Positions 34,501 to 43,806 of a DNA stretch of 64,000 nt are shown piece after piece; within the stretch, counting starts at the first letter, position 1; each line of letters begins with the position of its first letter. A program made the translations under genes and the position numbers. A model generated the notes under the pieces. The model had not been told where the DNA came from. It saw nothing but the letters and a program-made list of their open reading frames with translations, and did not search any database. Source of the DNA: Bacteroidales bacterium (lineage in GTDB: Bacteria > Bacteroidota > Bacteroidia > Bacteroidales > F082); the NCBI GenBank assembly GCA_017427985.1, contig JAFRRS010000001.1, forward strand, positions 62,001 to 126,000, written 5' to 3'.

Positions 34501-35069
34501 CCGCCCTCAAAACTCACTTCGAGATTAAGTTTTCTTGCCACAACGAGTTCCTTGCTGACTGGATTGTATTGGAAAGGGGTGACGCTGAGAATCACGACAT
34601 CGACGTCACGGATTTTCATCGGTTCTGATGTGATAATCGGCTCTTGCGGGAAAAACGCGTCGGTTGAATACACTTTCTCGTCACGATAATACTTCATCGG
34701 TGACTTGTCGTCGTCCAATGGCAGTTCGGGGGCAGGTATTAGCTCGATGCCAGTCAATGTCTCGGTCACGATATTATTTACATTGACATTTACCGAAGCG
34801 CCTCTCGGAATGGCAATATATCGCGAAACAACTGGAAGGTTAGGCATTCCGGCTTTGTTTGGCAGGAAAATACCGTTGAGTTCGATGGTCTGTCCCTCAA
34901 TGTCGTTGTGACGTTCGTAATTAATATTGAAATCGTCAATGTTGAGGCTCAACTCAAGGTTTGAGCGCGTGCTATTGACAACTTCAAACGTTTGTGCGCT
35001 GATTGTCAATGACATCACTAACAATGCCAATGCAAGTATTATTCTTGGAATGAAACTTGTTCTTTTCAT
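31569..35069 (-). CDS. C25 gingipain-like protease with type IX sorting domain (1)
   Basis: A 1166-residue secreted cysteine protease. Signal peptide (about 25 residues), C25 propeptide region, then the C25 catalytic domain (about 235-610) with the His in LQHRDHGAEEVWGEP and Cys in SNNCLTGRF. Both align with the gingipain dyad, so it should be active. Ig-like/CARDB-like beta domains follow (about 700-960) and a jelly-roll-like segment. The type A C-terminal sorting domain (about 1090-1166) runs from FLVYPNPGNNELNI to GLYFWKIG and ends KWIKSK. It would be exported by T9SS and surface-anchored. It lies 16 bases after the antiporter gene and overlaps nqrA. Confidence 0.93.
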   Translation of the reverse strand: MKRTSFIPRIILALALLVMSLTISAQTFEVVNSTRSNLELSLNIDDFNINYERHNDIEGQTIELNGIFLPNKAGMPNLPVVSRYIAIPRGASVNVNVNNIVTETLTGIELIPAPELPLDDDKSPMKYYRDEKVYSTDAFFPQEPIITSEPMKIRDVDVVILSVTPFQYNPVSKELVVARKLNLEVSFEGGDGNFGGDPRYLSKAWEQIVRDMVINENVIPYFDYQNFIKESVERRATGCEYLIITPNNPDFFHLADSIKLFRNQQGILTDVVTVNQCGGNTGNAIHNYIKNAYNNWDVPLSAVLILGDHNSDGTQGVVSYTMNNHPGGTGYNPYISDNKYGDMNNDHLPDVAIGRITGRNYEELYHMINKDLQYERTPPTNERFYDKPITAMGFQLERWFQLCSEVVNGFWEFGLEKHPVRVNAIYQGNPGSSWSTADYTSSVVNFFGPNGLGYIPQNMSHLHDWSGTGNDINEAVNAGAFLLQHRDHGAEEVWGEPAYSISSIKRLVNPDLTFVMSNNCLTGRFNYAGTDGCFAEAFHRHQYGALGIVAATQVSYSFLNDVYVWGVYDNMWPDFMPIYGTHHPTSFIMPGFGNASGKFFLQQSNWISWGDGREITYYLFHHHGDVYMNLYTEMPQNLDITMLPVVVEGSTQYQIKTDPDATICLTSNGEIIGLATGTGQTQTISITPQELGNNVVLTVTKQNYYRYTREIAVIPNQGPYLVFSSYQINDQNNNGQIDFKEEVSFDIAIHNVGFANIQNVGVELSSDSPYVQILSSSTTYQSIGANEISNKANAFTIKLRDNVPDQTVIPLYLNMNNGDYSFTDKFNITVNAPNFVVTDLKIKDENGNLTGRLYKGETSQLVYTVKNQGHSRSNAIKHVLKIDAPVIDYQDYTINTDGIEVNDSIDVTFVVTVTDEAPDGAILDEYLKVISNGYKEIHQSTIPLGNCIESFENEELNNLFRWSNNGTAPWIKDDTDPYDGDYCYTSTSTSSSRTSRLLMSVTTEIDDIISFYYKGSGNSSDVFTFTVNTTQFNLTGNTWKRFEYPLSVGKYLFNWTFTRKSNAAEGSASIDLIKMPPMRVEITAVDENYTDSESNFLVYPNPGNNELNIVVINNTSAKLQMFDFQGRMILEREINDDITTLNTDSWAPGLYFWKIGNETGKWIKSK

Positions 35070-35085
35070 GATATGAGGATTTAAG

Positions 35086-37323
35086 TTAAATTTCTTCTTT
35101 CTGTTTGATCATCGTGGCCGAATCATTCGAACTGACAAACCAGACGATGTCATCGTTGCTGAAAACTGTTGAGGCAGAAGGGCTTAGAATGAAAGCGTCG
35201 CCTCTTTGAATCGCTATCACCATAGCGTTGTATTTGTCTTTGAACATGGAGTTGAGCAGCGAAACATGGCAAAGGGGACTGTTTTCTGATATTTTCACCA
35301 TGTTGAGATTCATGTTATGCTCTTTACGTTCATGTATCAACTCATTGTCTTCTACATCAATTATCGGTTTGACCTTATTGATATTCTCGTCGCTTCCCAC
35401 CAATGTCACCACATCGAATGGGTAGAACGTCATGTCTTTGTCAGGAAGGTCGAATGTGTCTTTTCCTCTTTCAATACAAACCACGCTTACTTTGAAGTCG
35501 CGGCGGAAAACTGTCTCTTTCAACTGTTTCCCAACGATTCTGCTAAGAGGGCTGACGGTCACTTTCTCAAGATGGAAATTCTGTTGTAGCACTTCAGGAA
35601 TGACAAATGATGCCTGTTTCTGGCGTCTGTTGAGGTTTTCCATGAAACTTTTCTCCAAATGGTCGTAGAATTTCATTATCCCGTTCGAGAAAGCGAGGAT
35701 TACTGAAACAGCCACTGCTATTCCAATAATTGCAAAAATGTTTATTTTTATAAAATGAGAGATAATCAGAATAATTATCAATGTTGCGATAAGATACCTT
35801 AAAATAAAGATTATCGCGATGACGTGGCTTTCAAAAACGTTTTTGGTTATTAGTTTTTTGTTGGTAAGGGAGATGTTGTATTTGAATGCCATAGCCCAAA
35901 TGAACGGAGCCACCAAAACCAGTGTTATTAAAGCGGCTGTGACATTTCCCCATATTCCGTTGATGTTTTTGACGACAAAAGGTCCGATTGCTGAATATGA
36001 TATCAAAGCGAGTGCAAGGATTATGCAGCCGTAGATAATCATATTCTTAAACTGGTTAATTACGAAAGTCTTGAATGTCAAGGTCTTGTTTTCGCTTGCC
36101 TTGAAGCCTTCCGCATAGTTTGTCATCGTTTGTTTCCACTTTTCAGGGATTTTCGGATCAAGCCAATTGAATAACGGATTGGCGAGACGCATGATATAAG
36201 GTGTGAAAAACGTGGTTACTATGGAAACGGTGACGATGATAGGGTAGAGGTATTCGTCGATGACTTTGAAGCTCAAACCGAGAGACGCGATGATGAATGA
36301 GAACTCACCGATTTGGCAGAAGCAGAATCCTGCTTTGAATGAAGTATGAATGTCGCGACCCGAAATAAGCATTCCGAAAGTGGCGCTTAAGGTTTTAACA
36401 ATCATGACAGTGAGAGAAATTATTATCACCGGCCATGTGTATTGCACCAGAATCTGCGGGTTGACAAGCATACCTACCGACACGAAGAATATCGCGCCGA
36501 AGAGGTTTTGAATTGGTTTTACAAGTTTGTGAATGATGTCGGCTTCGAGTGTCTCCGCAAGGATTGAGCCCATGACGAATGCACCGAGAGCCGAAGAGAA
36601 TCCGGCGTAGTTGGCGAGCATGACCATCGCGAAGCAGAGTCCGACAGCGATGATGACCAATGTCTCTTCTGTCATGAATTTCCTGATCATTCTGAGGAAA
36701 GACGGGATGAGATAAATTCCGAAGATGAACCAGATTATCAGGAAGAACATGAGTTTGAGCATGCTGAGCAGAAGCTCCATGCCGTCGAAAGTGTTACCCA
36801 CCGACAGTGTCGAGAGGATGACCATAAGGACGACGGCGACGAGGTCTTCCACCACGAGCGCGCCGATTACGTGGGCGGTAAACTTCTCGTTTTTCAGTTT
36901 CAAATCGTCAAAAGCCTTGACAATGATACTCGTCGAGGAGATGGAGAGCATACATCCGAGGAAGATGCAGTTCATTTTCTGCCATCCGAACATTTTCCCG
37001 ACGAGGAAACCTATCGAGAACATTATCACAAGTTCGGTGAGCACCATGATGGCGCCTGGACCACCTACTTTTTTCAGTTTCTTGAATGAAAATTCAAGAC
37101 CAATTGCGAAAAGAAGGAATACCATGCCTATTTCGCTCCATGTCTCCACGCTGTTCGGGTCGCTGACGACAGGGAAATATGTGAAATAAGGTCCAATCAA
37201 GAAGCCTGCCACGATATATCCCAACACCAATGGCTGTTTTAACCATTTGAAAAGCACTGTAGTGATTCCAGCGGTGATTAAAATCAGAGCCAGGTCAGAA
37301 AATAAAGCAGGTATTCCTTCCAT
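35086..37323 (-). CDS. CPA2-type cation:proton antiporter with TrkA-C domains
   Basis: A 745-residue monovalent cation/proton antiporter of the KefB/CPA2 type. Twelve or so N-terminal helices (about 1-390) include ALVVEDLVAVVLMV, with the Asp expected in ion binding, and SALGAFVMGSILAET. A second group of four helices (about 430-550) and two TrkA-C (RCK-C) ligand-binding domains (about 580-650 and 665-740) follow. There is no RCK-N nucleotide-binding domain. K+ or Na+ specificity cannot be read from the sequence. It lies between the two C25 protease genes with 16-18 base gaps. Confidence 0.9.
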   Translation of the reverse strand: MEGIPALFSDLALILITAGITTVLFKWLKQPLVLGYIVAGFLIGPYFTYFPVVSDPNSVETWSEIGMVFLLFAIGLEFSFKKLKKVGGPGAIMVLTELVIMFSIGFLVGKMFGWQKMNCIFLGCMLSISSTSIIVKAFDDLKLKNEKFTAHVIGALVVEDLVAVVLMVILSTLSVGNTFDGMELLLSMLKLMFFLIIWFIFGIYLIPSFLRMIRKFMTEETLVIIAVGLCFAMVMLANYAGFSSALGAFVMGSILAETLEADIIHKLVKPIQNLFGAIFFVSVGMLVNPQILVQYTWPVIIISLTVMIVKTLSATFGMLISGRDIHTSFKAGFCFCQIGEFSFIIASLGLSFKVIDEYLYPIIVTVSIVTTFFTPYIMRLANPLFNWLDPKIPEKWKQTMTNYAEGFKASENKTLTFKTFVINQFKNMIIYGCIILALALISYSAIGPFVVKNINGIWGNVTAALITLVLVAPFIWAMAFKYNISLTNKKLITKNVFESHVIAIIFILRYLIATLIIILIISHFIKINIFAIIGIAVAVSVILAFSNGIMKFYDHLEKSFMENLNRRQKQASFVIPEVLQQNFHLEKVTVSPLSRIVGKQLKETVFRRDFKVSVVCIERGKDTFDLPDKDMTFYPFDVVTLVGSDENINKVKPIIDVEDNELIHERKEHNMNLNMVKISENSPLCHVSLLNSMFKDKYNAMVIAIQRGDAFILSPSASTVFSNDDIVWFVSSNDSATMIKQKEEI

Positions 37324-37341
37324 TCTTCAATAATTTAAAAA

Positions 37342-40300
37342 CTATCTTTTGATGACCTTCTTGATCCAGACATTCTCTTCGCTTGAAATGCGGAGGATGT
37401 AAGTGCCGTTTGAAAGGTCATTGAGATTGATAACTGTGTCAAGTCCGTTGTCGGCTTTTTCTGTCTGAGAATAAACCATTTGTCCTACGCTGTTGTACAG
37501 TGAAATCTGGACGTTGGCTGTGATATTCTCGATAGAAACGTTGATGATGTCGTTAGCCGGGTTAGGATGGATTGTCATCGTGTTGGCGTTGACTTCTTCG
37601 ATTCCGTGGCCTCTCAACGAGATGATGAGCGGTGCTGACGGTTCGCTGGAGCCACAGTTTTCTGAATGGCCTATCACGCTGAGTGACACCTCGGTATCTT
37701 CGATGTCCATGTTCCAGTTGATTGTGACCATGTTGCCTTCAGCTGTCATGGTGCCTGCTTCTGCTGGCTCAAGGGTCCATTCATAGCTTGTGAAGAACTC
37801 ATAACCGTTGACAACGTATTCTGTTACAGCATTGTAGTTGTAAACATCCTGCGGACCTTCCGGCATTGGCACGGTTACTTCAGTGAAGTTGACTGTCACA
37901 TCGTGGCTGAAGACTGTCTCGTCGCAACCTTTGTAGTTTGCAGTGAGTGTCACAGTGCCGTTGTAATAGTCGTTATCTGAAGGAGTGAACTCAACCTGTG
38001 CTGATGTGGCGTCATTAAATGAGCCTGTTCCTGTTGTCGTCCAGTTGACGAACTCGCCCCAGTCACTTTCAATAGCGAAGCTGATTTCGATTGGGTCTGC
38101 TGAGCAGGTGTTGATTTCGTCAGGGCAGGAGATGCTTGGAACTCCTTGATAACTTACCGTGAGGTCTGCTGAAGCCTCGCCGCAGCCGATGGCATTGATT
38201 GTGATTATAACATTTCCATTCTCAATGTCTTGTGTTCCGAATGTGTAAACATTGCCGTTGAATGTGCCGTCGCCGTTTGAGGTGAACTCAATCGATTCGG
38301 CTTCGTTTGCTGTGAAGTAGTTCGTGACATCAATGACACCCATGCAAGCCATAGCTGCACTCCAAGTTGTTGTGAGCTCGATGGTAGGAGTGCCCTTGAA
38401 TGACACCTCGACATCGTCTGTAATGACTTCCAAATCCTTGTGTGCTGTCAGTGTAAGTGTTGCACCGCCGTTTGCAATATCCTGAGTGCCAGGAGTATAG
38501 ACTGGAGTAGGGATTGTAGCGTCATCGAATGTGCCGTCGCCGGCTGTTGTCCAAGCAAGAGAAGTGTAATTGGTAGCATAGCCGTTGATTTGGGCATCAT
38601 CTCCCTCGCAAATCTGAACGTCGAGACCTGCTGATGCTGAAAGGCTCAAGTCACGTGGCAGAATCACGAAGTCAATCCAGCAGCAGTCACTTCCGCTGCT
38701 AACGCTGGTGTCTTTCTTGTATTTCCATGCGAAAGTGTGATTTCCGGCTGTTACAGGATATTGTGCTCTTGTCCATGCGACATTGCCTGACCAGTTGTTC
38801 TTTTCGACATTATCAATATAGAAATACAACTTGTCGTAATTGCTTTCTGATGACACTTTGTAGTAGAATGCTATTGAATCGGCTTCTCCAACTTCGTATG
38901 TCAGAGACAATATTGTTTCCTGGTTGTGGCTGATTTGTCCTGACTTCACGCAATACTGGCCTTCGTATGGATCTGTCGTGTCGAATGTCCAAGGATATGC
39001 CGCGCTGTTTGTCCACATTAACGGGTCAAATGCAGCGGACTCGAAGTCTTCAACATTGAGACCGATTTTTGACATATAGTCCTTTGTGGCTGTGTAAACA
39101 CCAGATGCGACGTTTAGTGTATATTCTGCTGCAAATCCTGAAGGAGCGCCTCCAACATAAACCTCGTATTCAACAACACTTGTTTCATCAGCGGCAATGC
39201 TTGTAACGGTTACAGTTGGCTGGCTTGTGATTTGCAGGAACACATTGTTCATTTCAAGTGTGGCATTGACAGCAACTGAGTTGGCGTTACCTTTGTTCTT
39301 CACTGGGAATGAAAGTTTTGCTCTCTCGCCCGGGTCAAGACGGCCGTTGCCATTGCCTTCAATCTCTTCTATTGAAACGTTTCCGATGGTGAACTCTGGA
39401 GCGTAGGCCTTCATGTTGATGTGGCTCTCGTAAGTGTCTGAACCGCTTGTGATAGTCACGAGGAAGTCGATAGAAGTCTTGTTAGGAACTTCGTCTGAAA
39501 CTGTGAATTGGAAAGCGTTGTCAAGGTTGGATGTGGCATTTGAGTTAAGGGCCGTGAAGCTCGCTGTGCCGTTTGTTATCGTAACATATTCCGATTCTGT
39601 AGTCAGAGTCATTGTGCCGGCAGAAGCCTGTGCGTTACCGACGTTCTTGATTTGGAGGTCAAATCCGGCTTGTTCGCCGAAGTTGAGCTGTGTAGCCTGG
39701 TTGCTGAGCTCGTATTCACTGATAACGATATATGGACCGCTTGCTGGGATGACTTCTATATTTGCCTGATAACGGAGGTAATTCTGGCCTGTCACGGTCA
39801 ATTTCAAAACTGTAGGAGGCACCTGTGAAGGGATCTCAATATTCTGAACGCTTCCTGTTGCTTGAGCCACTGCTACTAATTCCATATTGTCGCCTTCGCC
39901 TTTTGTCAAAGCTATTGTCGTGCCTTCAGGAGCGGTGACTTGGAATGTCTGCAAGCCGGCGAGTTGCACGCTCTGGTGCTGTACCGTCATGGTCTGAGGC
40001 ACTTCTGTATAGAGACGTAAGAATGCATCGCAATGTGCGGTGAACATCTGGTAAGTGATGTATTTGCTATCGCTGTTGTAAGGCCATGCTGTCTCGTTGA
40101 GGAAGTGTTTGCCGGCAACAAGACCGAATGCTGGGAACCAGTTGCCTGTGTTGGCATTTACAGAAGCAGGGGAGGTTGTATTTGTAGGATATGTAGGCAT
40201 GAAATCAGGTTGGAACTGGTCGTAGATACCCCAAACAAGAGCGTCGTTGACGAAAGAGTATGACACGTCGGTTGGGCAAATCAAACCAACAGCACCTGCG

Positions 40301-41970
40301 TTCTGTCCGTTGTAGGTGCGGCGTATAAAAGCCTCTGCGAAGCAAGGACCTGAAGTGAGGTCAAACTGACCTGTCAAGCAGTTGATTGAGAACACGAAAG
40401 GCATTTTGCCCACGTTGTTAAGCTGATCCACGTGAGTGTTTCGGAAAGCGGGTTCGCCCCAACCTGTCTCAAGACCGTGGTCGCGGTGCTGCACGAGCAT
40501 GGTGCCTTGGTTGATGGCAACGACAATCTGTTCAGGAGTTCCGCCTGTCCAATTGCCTAACTCATTAGGTGTCTGAGGGATGTAGTTTGTTCCGGAAGGT
40601 CCGAAATATGACACCACATCACTGGTGTTTTGTGCTGACGACCATGACGAACCTGGAGTACCGGAATAGATGCAGTTGATACGTTGCGGGTTTTTACCAT
40701 GTGAACGGAAATAGCCTCCAACCACCTCTGAGCAGAGTTGGAACCAGCGTTCTGTCTGCCATCCGAGTGCTGTGATAGGGACATCGTATGAGTTGGCGTC
40801 CATGTTAGGATTGGTGAACTCATATTCAATCTGTTTGTCAGCCATCATAGCGGCTTCGGTTGGGTTGGCTGCAACAAGACGTGAGAAAATCATTTCCGGA
40901 AGGTAGTCACCGGTGACATCAGCGTACTGGTTGTCGGTGATACAGTTGCCGTAACTGCTTGAGTGGTAAATCTCTTCTGCAGGAATACCTTGTCCCATGT
41001 TGGTGTTGTGGTCAGCGAAGAGAAGCACTGCGACAGGGGCGATGTCCCAAGTGTTGTAGGCATCGTGGAACCATGTCTTCAGCATCGTTGTCGTGGTGGC
41101 AGGAATCTCATCGAGGCGATAGACCTTTGTGAGGATGCCCTGCTCCATACGATAGTCTTTCAAACGGTTTGCCGGCTCGACAAAACCATCGTTGTTAGGG
41201 ATGATGATGAGGTATTCAGCACCGTCTTCGCCGTCTCTGAGCCACTGCTGCATTCTCGCTGCATAGTCGATGACTGGCAATGAATTGTAGTTCATGATGT
41301 TCTGTGCTAGAATAGGGTCGAAATACTGTGAACGGAGACGATTGTCACCGAACTGACCATTGCCGCCTTCAAATTCAACTTCAACCTGGATGTTGTGATA
41401 AACGATAGCTTCTTTTGTCACAGGGTTGAATCTGACAGGGCTGATGCTGATGTTGACAACGTCGACGCCACGAATTGACGACGGAGCGCTGATTGAAGCG
41501 AATTCCGCAGGATAATAAGCGTTTTCTGAATAGACTTTTTCATCCTTTGTGTAATTCATGTCAGGCTCGGAGTTTTCGTCCTGAATGCCCAACGATGGCT
41601 CCACGTTGACGTTCTTAATCACTTGCTGTTCATAGCTTTTTACGTTTAACACAGCTGTTGCACCTTGCGGGATGGCGATGGTGCGGCTGTAGCAAGGAAC
41701 GTTCGGGAGTCCCTTGGCGTTAGGAAGGCTGATGTCAGCGATGCCGATGGCTTGCATATCTTCGCCTTCGTAGGTGAATGATGTGAGGCTCATCTCGTTG
41801 ATATTGAATTCGAGAGATACGTTGCCTCTTGTCTGTTCCACAAGTTGGATGCCGTTTTTACCTTCATGGTTGAAGTTGAAGGTGCGGACTTCTTGTGCCG
41901 TTACGATTGATGTCACGCCGAGCATAAGTAATGCTGCGCAAACCAATCTACGTAAGTTTAATTTTTTCAT
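37342..41970 (-). CDS. C25 gingipain-like protease with type IX sorting domain (2)
   Basis: A 1542-residue secreted protease, paralogue of the one at 31569. Signal peptide (about 25 residues), propeptide, C25 domain (about 245-630) with catalytic His in VQHRDHGLETGWGEP and Cys in SINCLTGQF. CARDB-like domains (about 730-960) and a beta-sandwich (about 975-1120) follow. Three Ig/PKD-like modules of about 80 residues (about 1125-1370, recurring GDGTF/TGSF and TPGTQDIANG-type words) add length over its sister. The end is a type A sorting domain (TIHPNPANDIINVSIEN to NGTYILRIS). It lies 24 bases after rnfA. Confidence 0.93.
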   Translation of the reverse strand: MKKLNLRRLVCAALLMLGVTSIVTAQEVRTFNFNHEGKNGIQLVEQTRGNVSLEFNINEMSLTSFTYEGEDMQAIGIADISLPNAKGLPNVPCYSRTIAIPQGATAVLNVKSYEQQVIKNVNVEPSLGIQDENSEPDMNYTKDEKVYSENAYYPAEFASISAPSSIRGVDVVNISISPVRFNPVTKEAIVYHNIQVEVEFEGGNGQFGDNRLRSQYFDPILAQNIMNYNSLPVIDYAARMQQWLRDGEDGAEYLIIIPNNDGFVEPANRLKDYRMEQGILTKVYRLDEIPATTTTMLKTWFHDAYNTWDIAPVAVLLFADHNTNMGQGIPAEEIYHSSSYGNCITDNQYADVTGDYLPEMIFSRLVAANPTEAAMMADKQIEYEFTNPNMDANSYDVPITALGWQTERWFQLCSEVVGGYFRSHGKNPQRINCIYSGTPGSSWSSAQNTSDVVSYFGPSGTNYIPQTPNELGNWTGGTPEQIVVAINQGTMLVQHRDHGLETGWGEPAFRNTHVDQLNNVGKMPFVFSINCLTGQFDLTSGPCFAEAFIRRTYNGQNAGAVGLICPTDVSYSFVNDALVWGIYDQFQPDFMPTYPTNTTSPASVNANTGNWFPAFGLVAGKHFLNETAWPYNSDSKYITYQMFTAHCDAFLRLYTEVPQTMTVQHQSVQLAGLQTFQVTAPEGTTIALTKGEGDNMELVAVAQATGSVQNIEIPSQVPPTVLKLTVTGQNYLRYQANIEVIPASGPYIVISEYELSNQATQLNFGEQAGFDLQIKNVGNAQASAGTMTLTTESEYVTITNGTASFTALNSNATSNLDNAFQFTVSDEVPNKTSIDFLVTITSGSDTYESHINMKAYAPEFTIGNVSIEEIEGNGNGRLDPGERAKLSFPVKNKGNANSVAVNATLEMNNVFLQITSQPTVTVTSIAADETSVVEYEVYVGGAPSGFAAEYTLNVASGVYTATKDYMSKIGLNVEDFESAAFDPLMWTNSAAYPWTFDTTDPYEGQYCVKSGQISHNQETILSLTYEVGEADSIAFYYKVSSESNYDKLYFYIDNVEKNNWSGNVAWTRAQYPVTAGNHTFAWKYKKDTSVSSGSDCCWIDFVILPRDLSLSASAGLDVQICEGDDAQINGYATNYTSLAWTTAGDGTFDDATIPTPVYTPGTQDIANGGATLTLTAHKDLEVITDDVEVSFKGTPTIELTTTWSAAMACMGVIDVTNYFTANEAESIEFTSNGDGTFNGNVYTFGTQDIENGNVIITINAIGCGEASADLTVSYQGVPSISCPDEINTCSADPIEISFAIESDWGEFVNWTTTGTGSFNDATSAQVEFTPSDNDYYNGTVTLTANYKGCDETVFSHDVTVNFTEVTVPMPEGPQDVYNYNAVTEYVVNGYEFFTSYEWTLEPAEAGTMTAEGNMVTINWNMDIEDTEVSLSVIGHSENCGSSEPSAPLIISLRGHGIEEVNANTMTIHPNPANDIINVSIENITANVQISLYNSVGQMVYSQTEKADNGLDTVINLNDLSNGTYILRISSEENVWIKKVIKR

Positions 41971-41994
41971 TTGATATAGTTTAATTGGTTTATT

Positions 41995-42600
41995 TTATTT
42001 TACAAGTCCTCCAAATCCCATAAACGCCATGGCGAGAATACCCGCTGTAATCAAGGCGATAGGTGTTCCTTTCATTCCCTTTGGCATCTCCATAAGGTCG
42101 AGATGCTCGCGGATGCCTGAGAAGATGATTAAAGCCAAGGCGAAGCCGATGGCAATACCGGCTGCGTAAACAACCGACTCTCCGAGGTTCAGCATGTGAG
42201 CCTCCTCACCAAAGGTGAACTGCTTGGTCACCACTGTGATGGCAACGCCGAGAACACAGCAGTTGGTGGTAATCAAAGGTAAGAACACGCCCAAAGCGGT
42301 GTACAGCGATGGACTGATTTTCTTCAGGATGATCTCCACCATCTGCACCAGTGCCGCGATGACCAAGATAAACACAATGGTTTGCAGGAACTCAAGTTCG
42401 TGCGGCAAGAGGACGTATTTATTTAAAAGGTAAGTCACCAGAGTGGCGAGGACGAGCACGAAGATAACGGCTGCGCCCATGCCAACGGCGGTAGAAGTCT
42501 TCTTGGAAGTGCCTAAAAACGGGCAAATTCCGAGGAACTGCGCCAAAATGACGTTGTTGACAAAAATCGTCGATATGAGAATAAGAATTATAGTTTTCAT
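41995..42600 (-). CDS. rnfA: RNF complex subunit A
   Basis: A 201-residue six-helix membrane subunit of the ion-pumping ferredoxin:NAD+ oxidoreductase. The opening VNNVILAQFLGICPFLGTSKK carries the conserved Cys and matches NqrE. It is the last of the rnf genes, nine bases after rnfE. Confidence 0.96.
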   Translation of the reverse strand: MKTIILILISTIFVNNVILAQFLGICPFLGTSKKTSTAVGMGAAVIFVLVLATLVTYLLNKYVLLPHELEFLQTIVFILVIAALVQMVEIILKKISPSLYTALGVFLPLITTNCCVLGVAITVVTKQFTFGEEAHMLNLGESVVYAAGIAIGFALALIIFSGIREHLDLMEMPKGMKGTPIALITAGILAMAFMGFGGLVK

Positions 42601-42609
42601 GGCACTTTG

Positions 42610-43200
42610 TTATTTAGTATTCTTTAATCTGTTGACAATTGCGATGAGATAACCCAAGGCGATGAAAGCTCCAGGGGCGAGCACGAAAATGAGGATTGTG
42701 CTGGCGTCTTCTGGGAGGAATCTCCAGTCGAAGATGCTGCCGCTGCCGAGGATTTCACGGATTGCACCGAGAACCGTCAAGGCGAAGGTGAAGCCCAAGC
42801 CCATGCCGGCACCGTCAAGGATTGAAGGCAACACCGGGTTCTTTGAAGCGAAAGCCTCAGCACGCCCCAACACTATGCAGTTAACAACGATGAGCGGGAT
42901 GAAAAGACCCAAAGTCTCGTAGATGTCCGGCACGTAAGCCTTCATAACCAACTGAACCACAGTCACGAACGAGGCGATGACCACGATAAAGCAAGGGATT
43001 CTCACCTTGTCGGGAATGAAGTTCTTCAATAATGAGATTACTAAATTAGACATTATCAAAACGAATGTTGTCGCAAGACCCATCGACATTCCGTTGATGG
43101 CGCTCGTCGTGGTGGCGAGGGTAGGGCAGCATCCTAACAAAAGGACGAGAATCGGGTTCTCCTTGATAAGTCCTTTAGTGAAAGTTTTCCAGTTACTCAT
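42610..43200 (-). CDS. rnfE: RNF complex subunit E
   Basis: A 196-residue membrane subunit, homologue of NqrD. The N-terminal FTKGLIKENPILVLLLGCCPTLATT includes the conserved Cys. The start overlaps the rnfG stop by eight bases (ATGAGTAA). Confidence 0.96.
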   Translation of the reverse strand: MSNWKTFTKGLIKENPILVLLLGCCPTLATTTSAINGMSMGLATTFVLIMSNLVISLLKNFIPDKVRIPCFIVVIASFVTVVQLVMKAYVPDIYETLGLFIPLIVVNCIVLGRAEAFASKNPVLPSILDGAGMGLGFTFALTVLGAIREILGSGSIFDWRFLPEDASTILIFVLAPGAFIALGYLIAIVNRLKNTK

Positions 43201-43780
43201 TGTTTCCTCCTTTCATGAATTGGTCTTTGTTAGCCTCGAAGCCGTCGACAGCCTTCTGGATGGCTTCCGACACGGCTCTTGAGCTGATTGTGGCTGCTGT
43301 GATGGCATCGACGTTTCCTCCGTCTTTTGTCACTTTGAGAATGAACTCTTTCGGGTTCTTGCCGTCAAACTGGCTCTTCCATTTCTCGTTCGTCATGTTG
43401 GCGCCCAAGCCTGGAGTCTCGGCCTGTGCCAAAACAGACACCTTATTAATATAACCGTTTTTCAAAATTCCGACCATCAACTCGACTTTGCCGCCGAAGC
43501 CGTTGTTGGAATATGTCTTGACAGCTGCGCCGATGAAGTCACCGTTAGCGTCGTAGGCGAGGTTATAAGTCAAGTCTTCAATGACTTTCGCTTCTGTAGT
43601 AGCTATCTCAACGTCGGTTTTCAAGACTTCATTGATAGCTTTGAGATTCTTGTTGGCTTCCACTTGGTCAATGGCAGGTTTTGTCAAGCCATAGACGAAG
43701 CCAAGCACTCCGCCCGACACGATGGTTATTACCATAAGGGCGATGAGCATATTCACTAATGTTGATTCTTTCTTTGCCAT
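43193..43780 (-). CDS. rnfG: RNF complex subunit G
   Basis: A 195-residue subunit with one N-terminal helix (about 10-30) and a periplasmic FMN-binding domain. The flavinylation site is expected at the Thr of DAITAATISSRAV (about 160-172). GAA replaces SGA in the classic S-G-A-T motif, as in many RnfG proteins. Homologue of NqrC. Confidence 0.95.
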   Translation of the reverse strand: MAKKESTLVNMLIALMVITIVSGGVLGFVYGLTKPAIDQVEANKNLKAINEVLKTDVEIATTEAKVIEDLTYNLAYDANGDFIGAAVKTYSNNGFGGKVELMVGILKNGYINKVSVLAQAETPGLGANMTNEKWKSQFDGKNPKEFILKVTKDGGNVDAITAATISSRAVSEAIQKAVDGFEANKDQFMKGGNNE

Positions 43781-43806
43781 AATTTCAAAATTTTAAGATT
43801 CAACAA

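Noticed and set aside
33885-34628. 247-residue plus-strand reading frame
   Set aside because: Antisense to the C25 protease catalytic domain; a Val-rich shadow without a domain.
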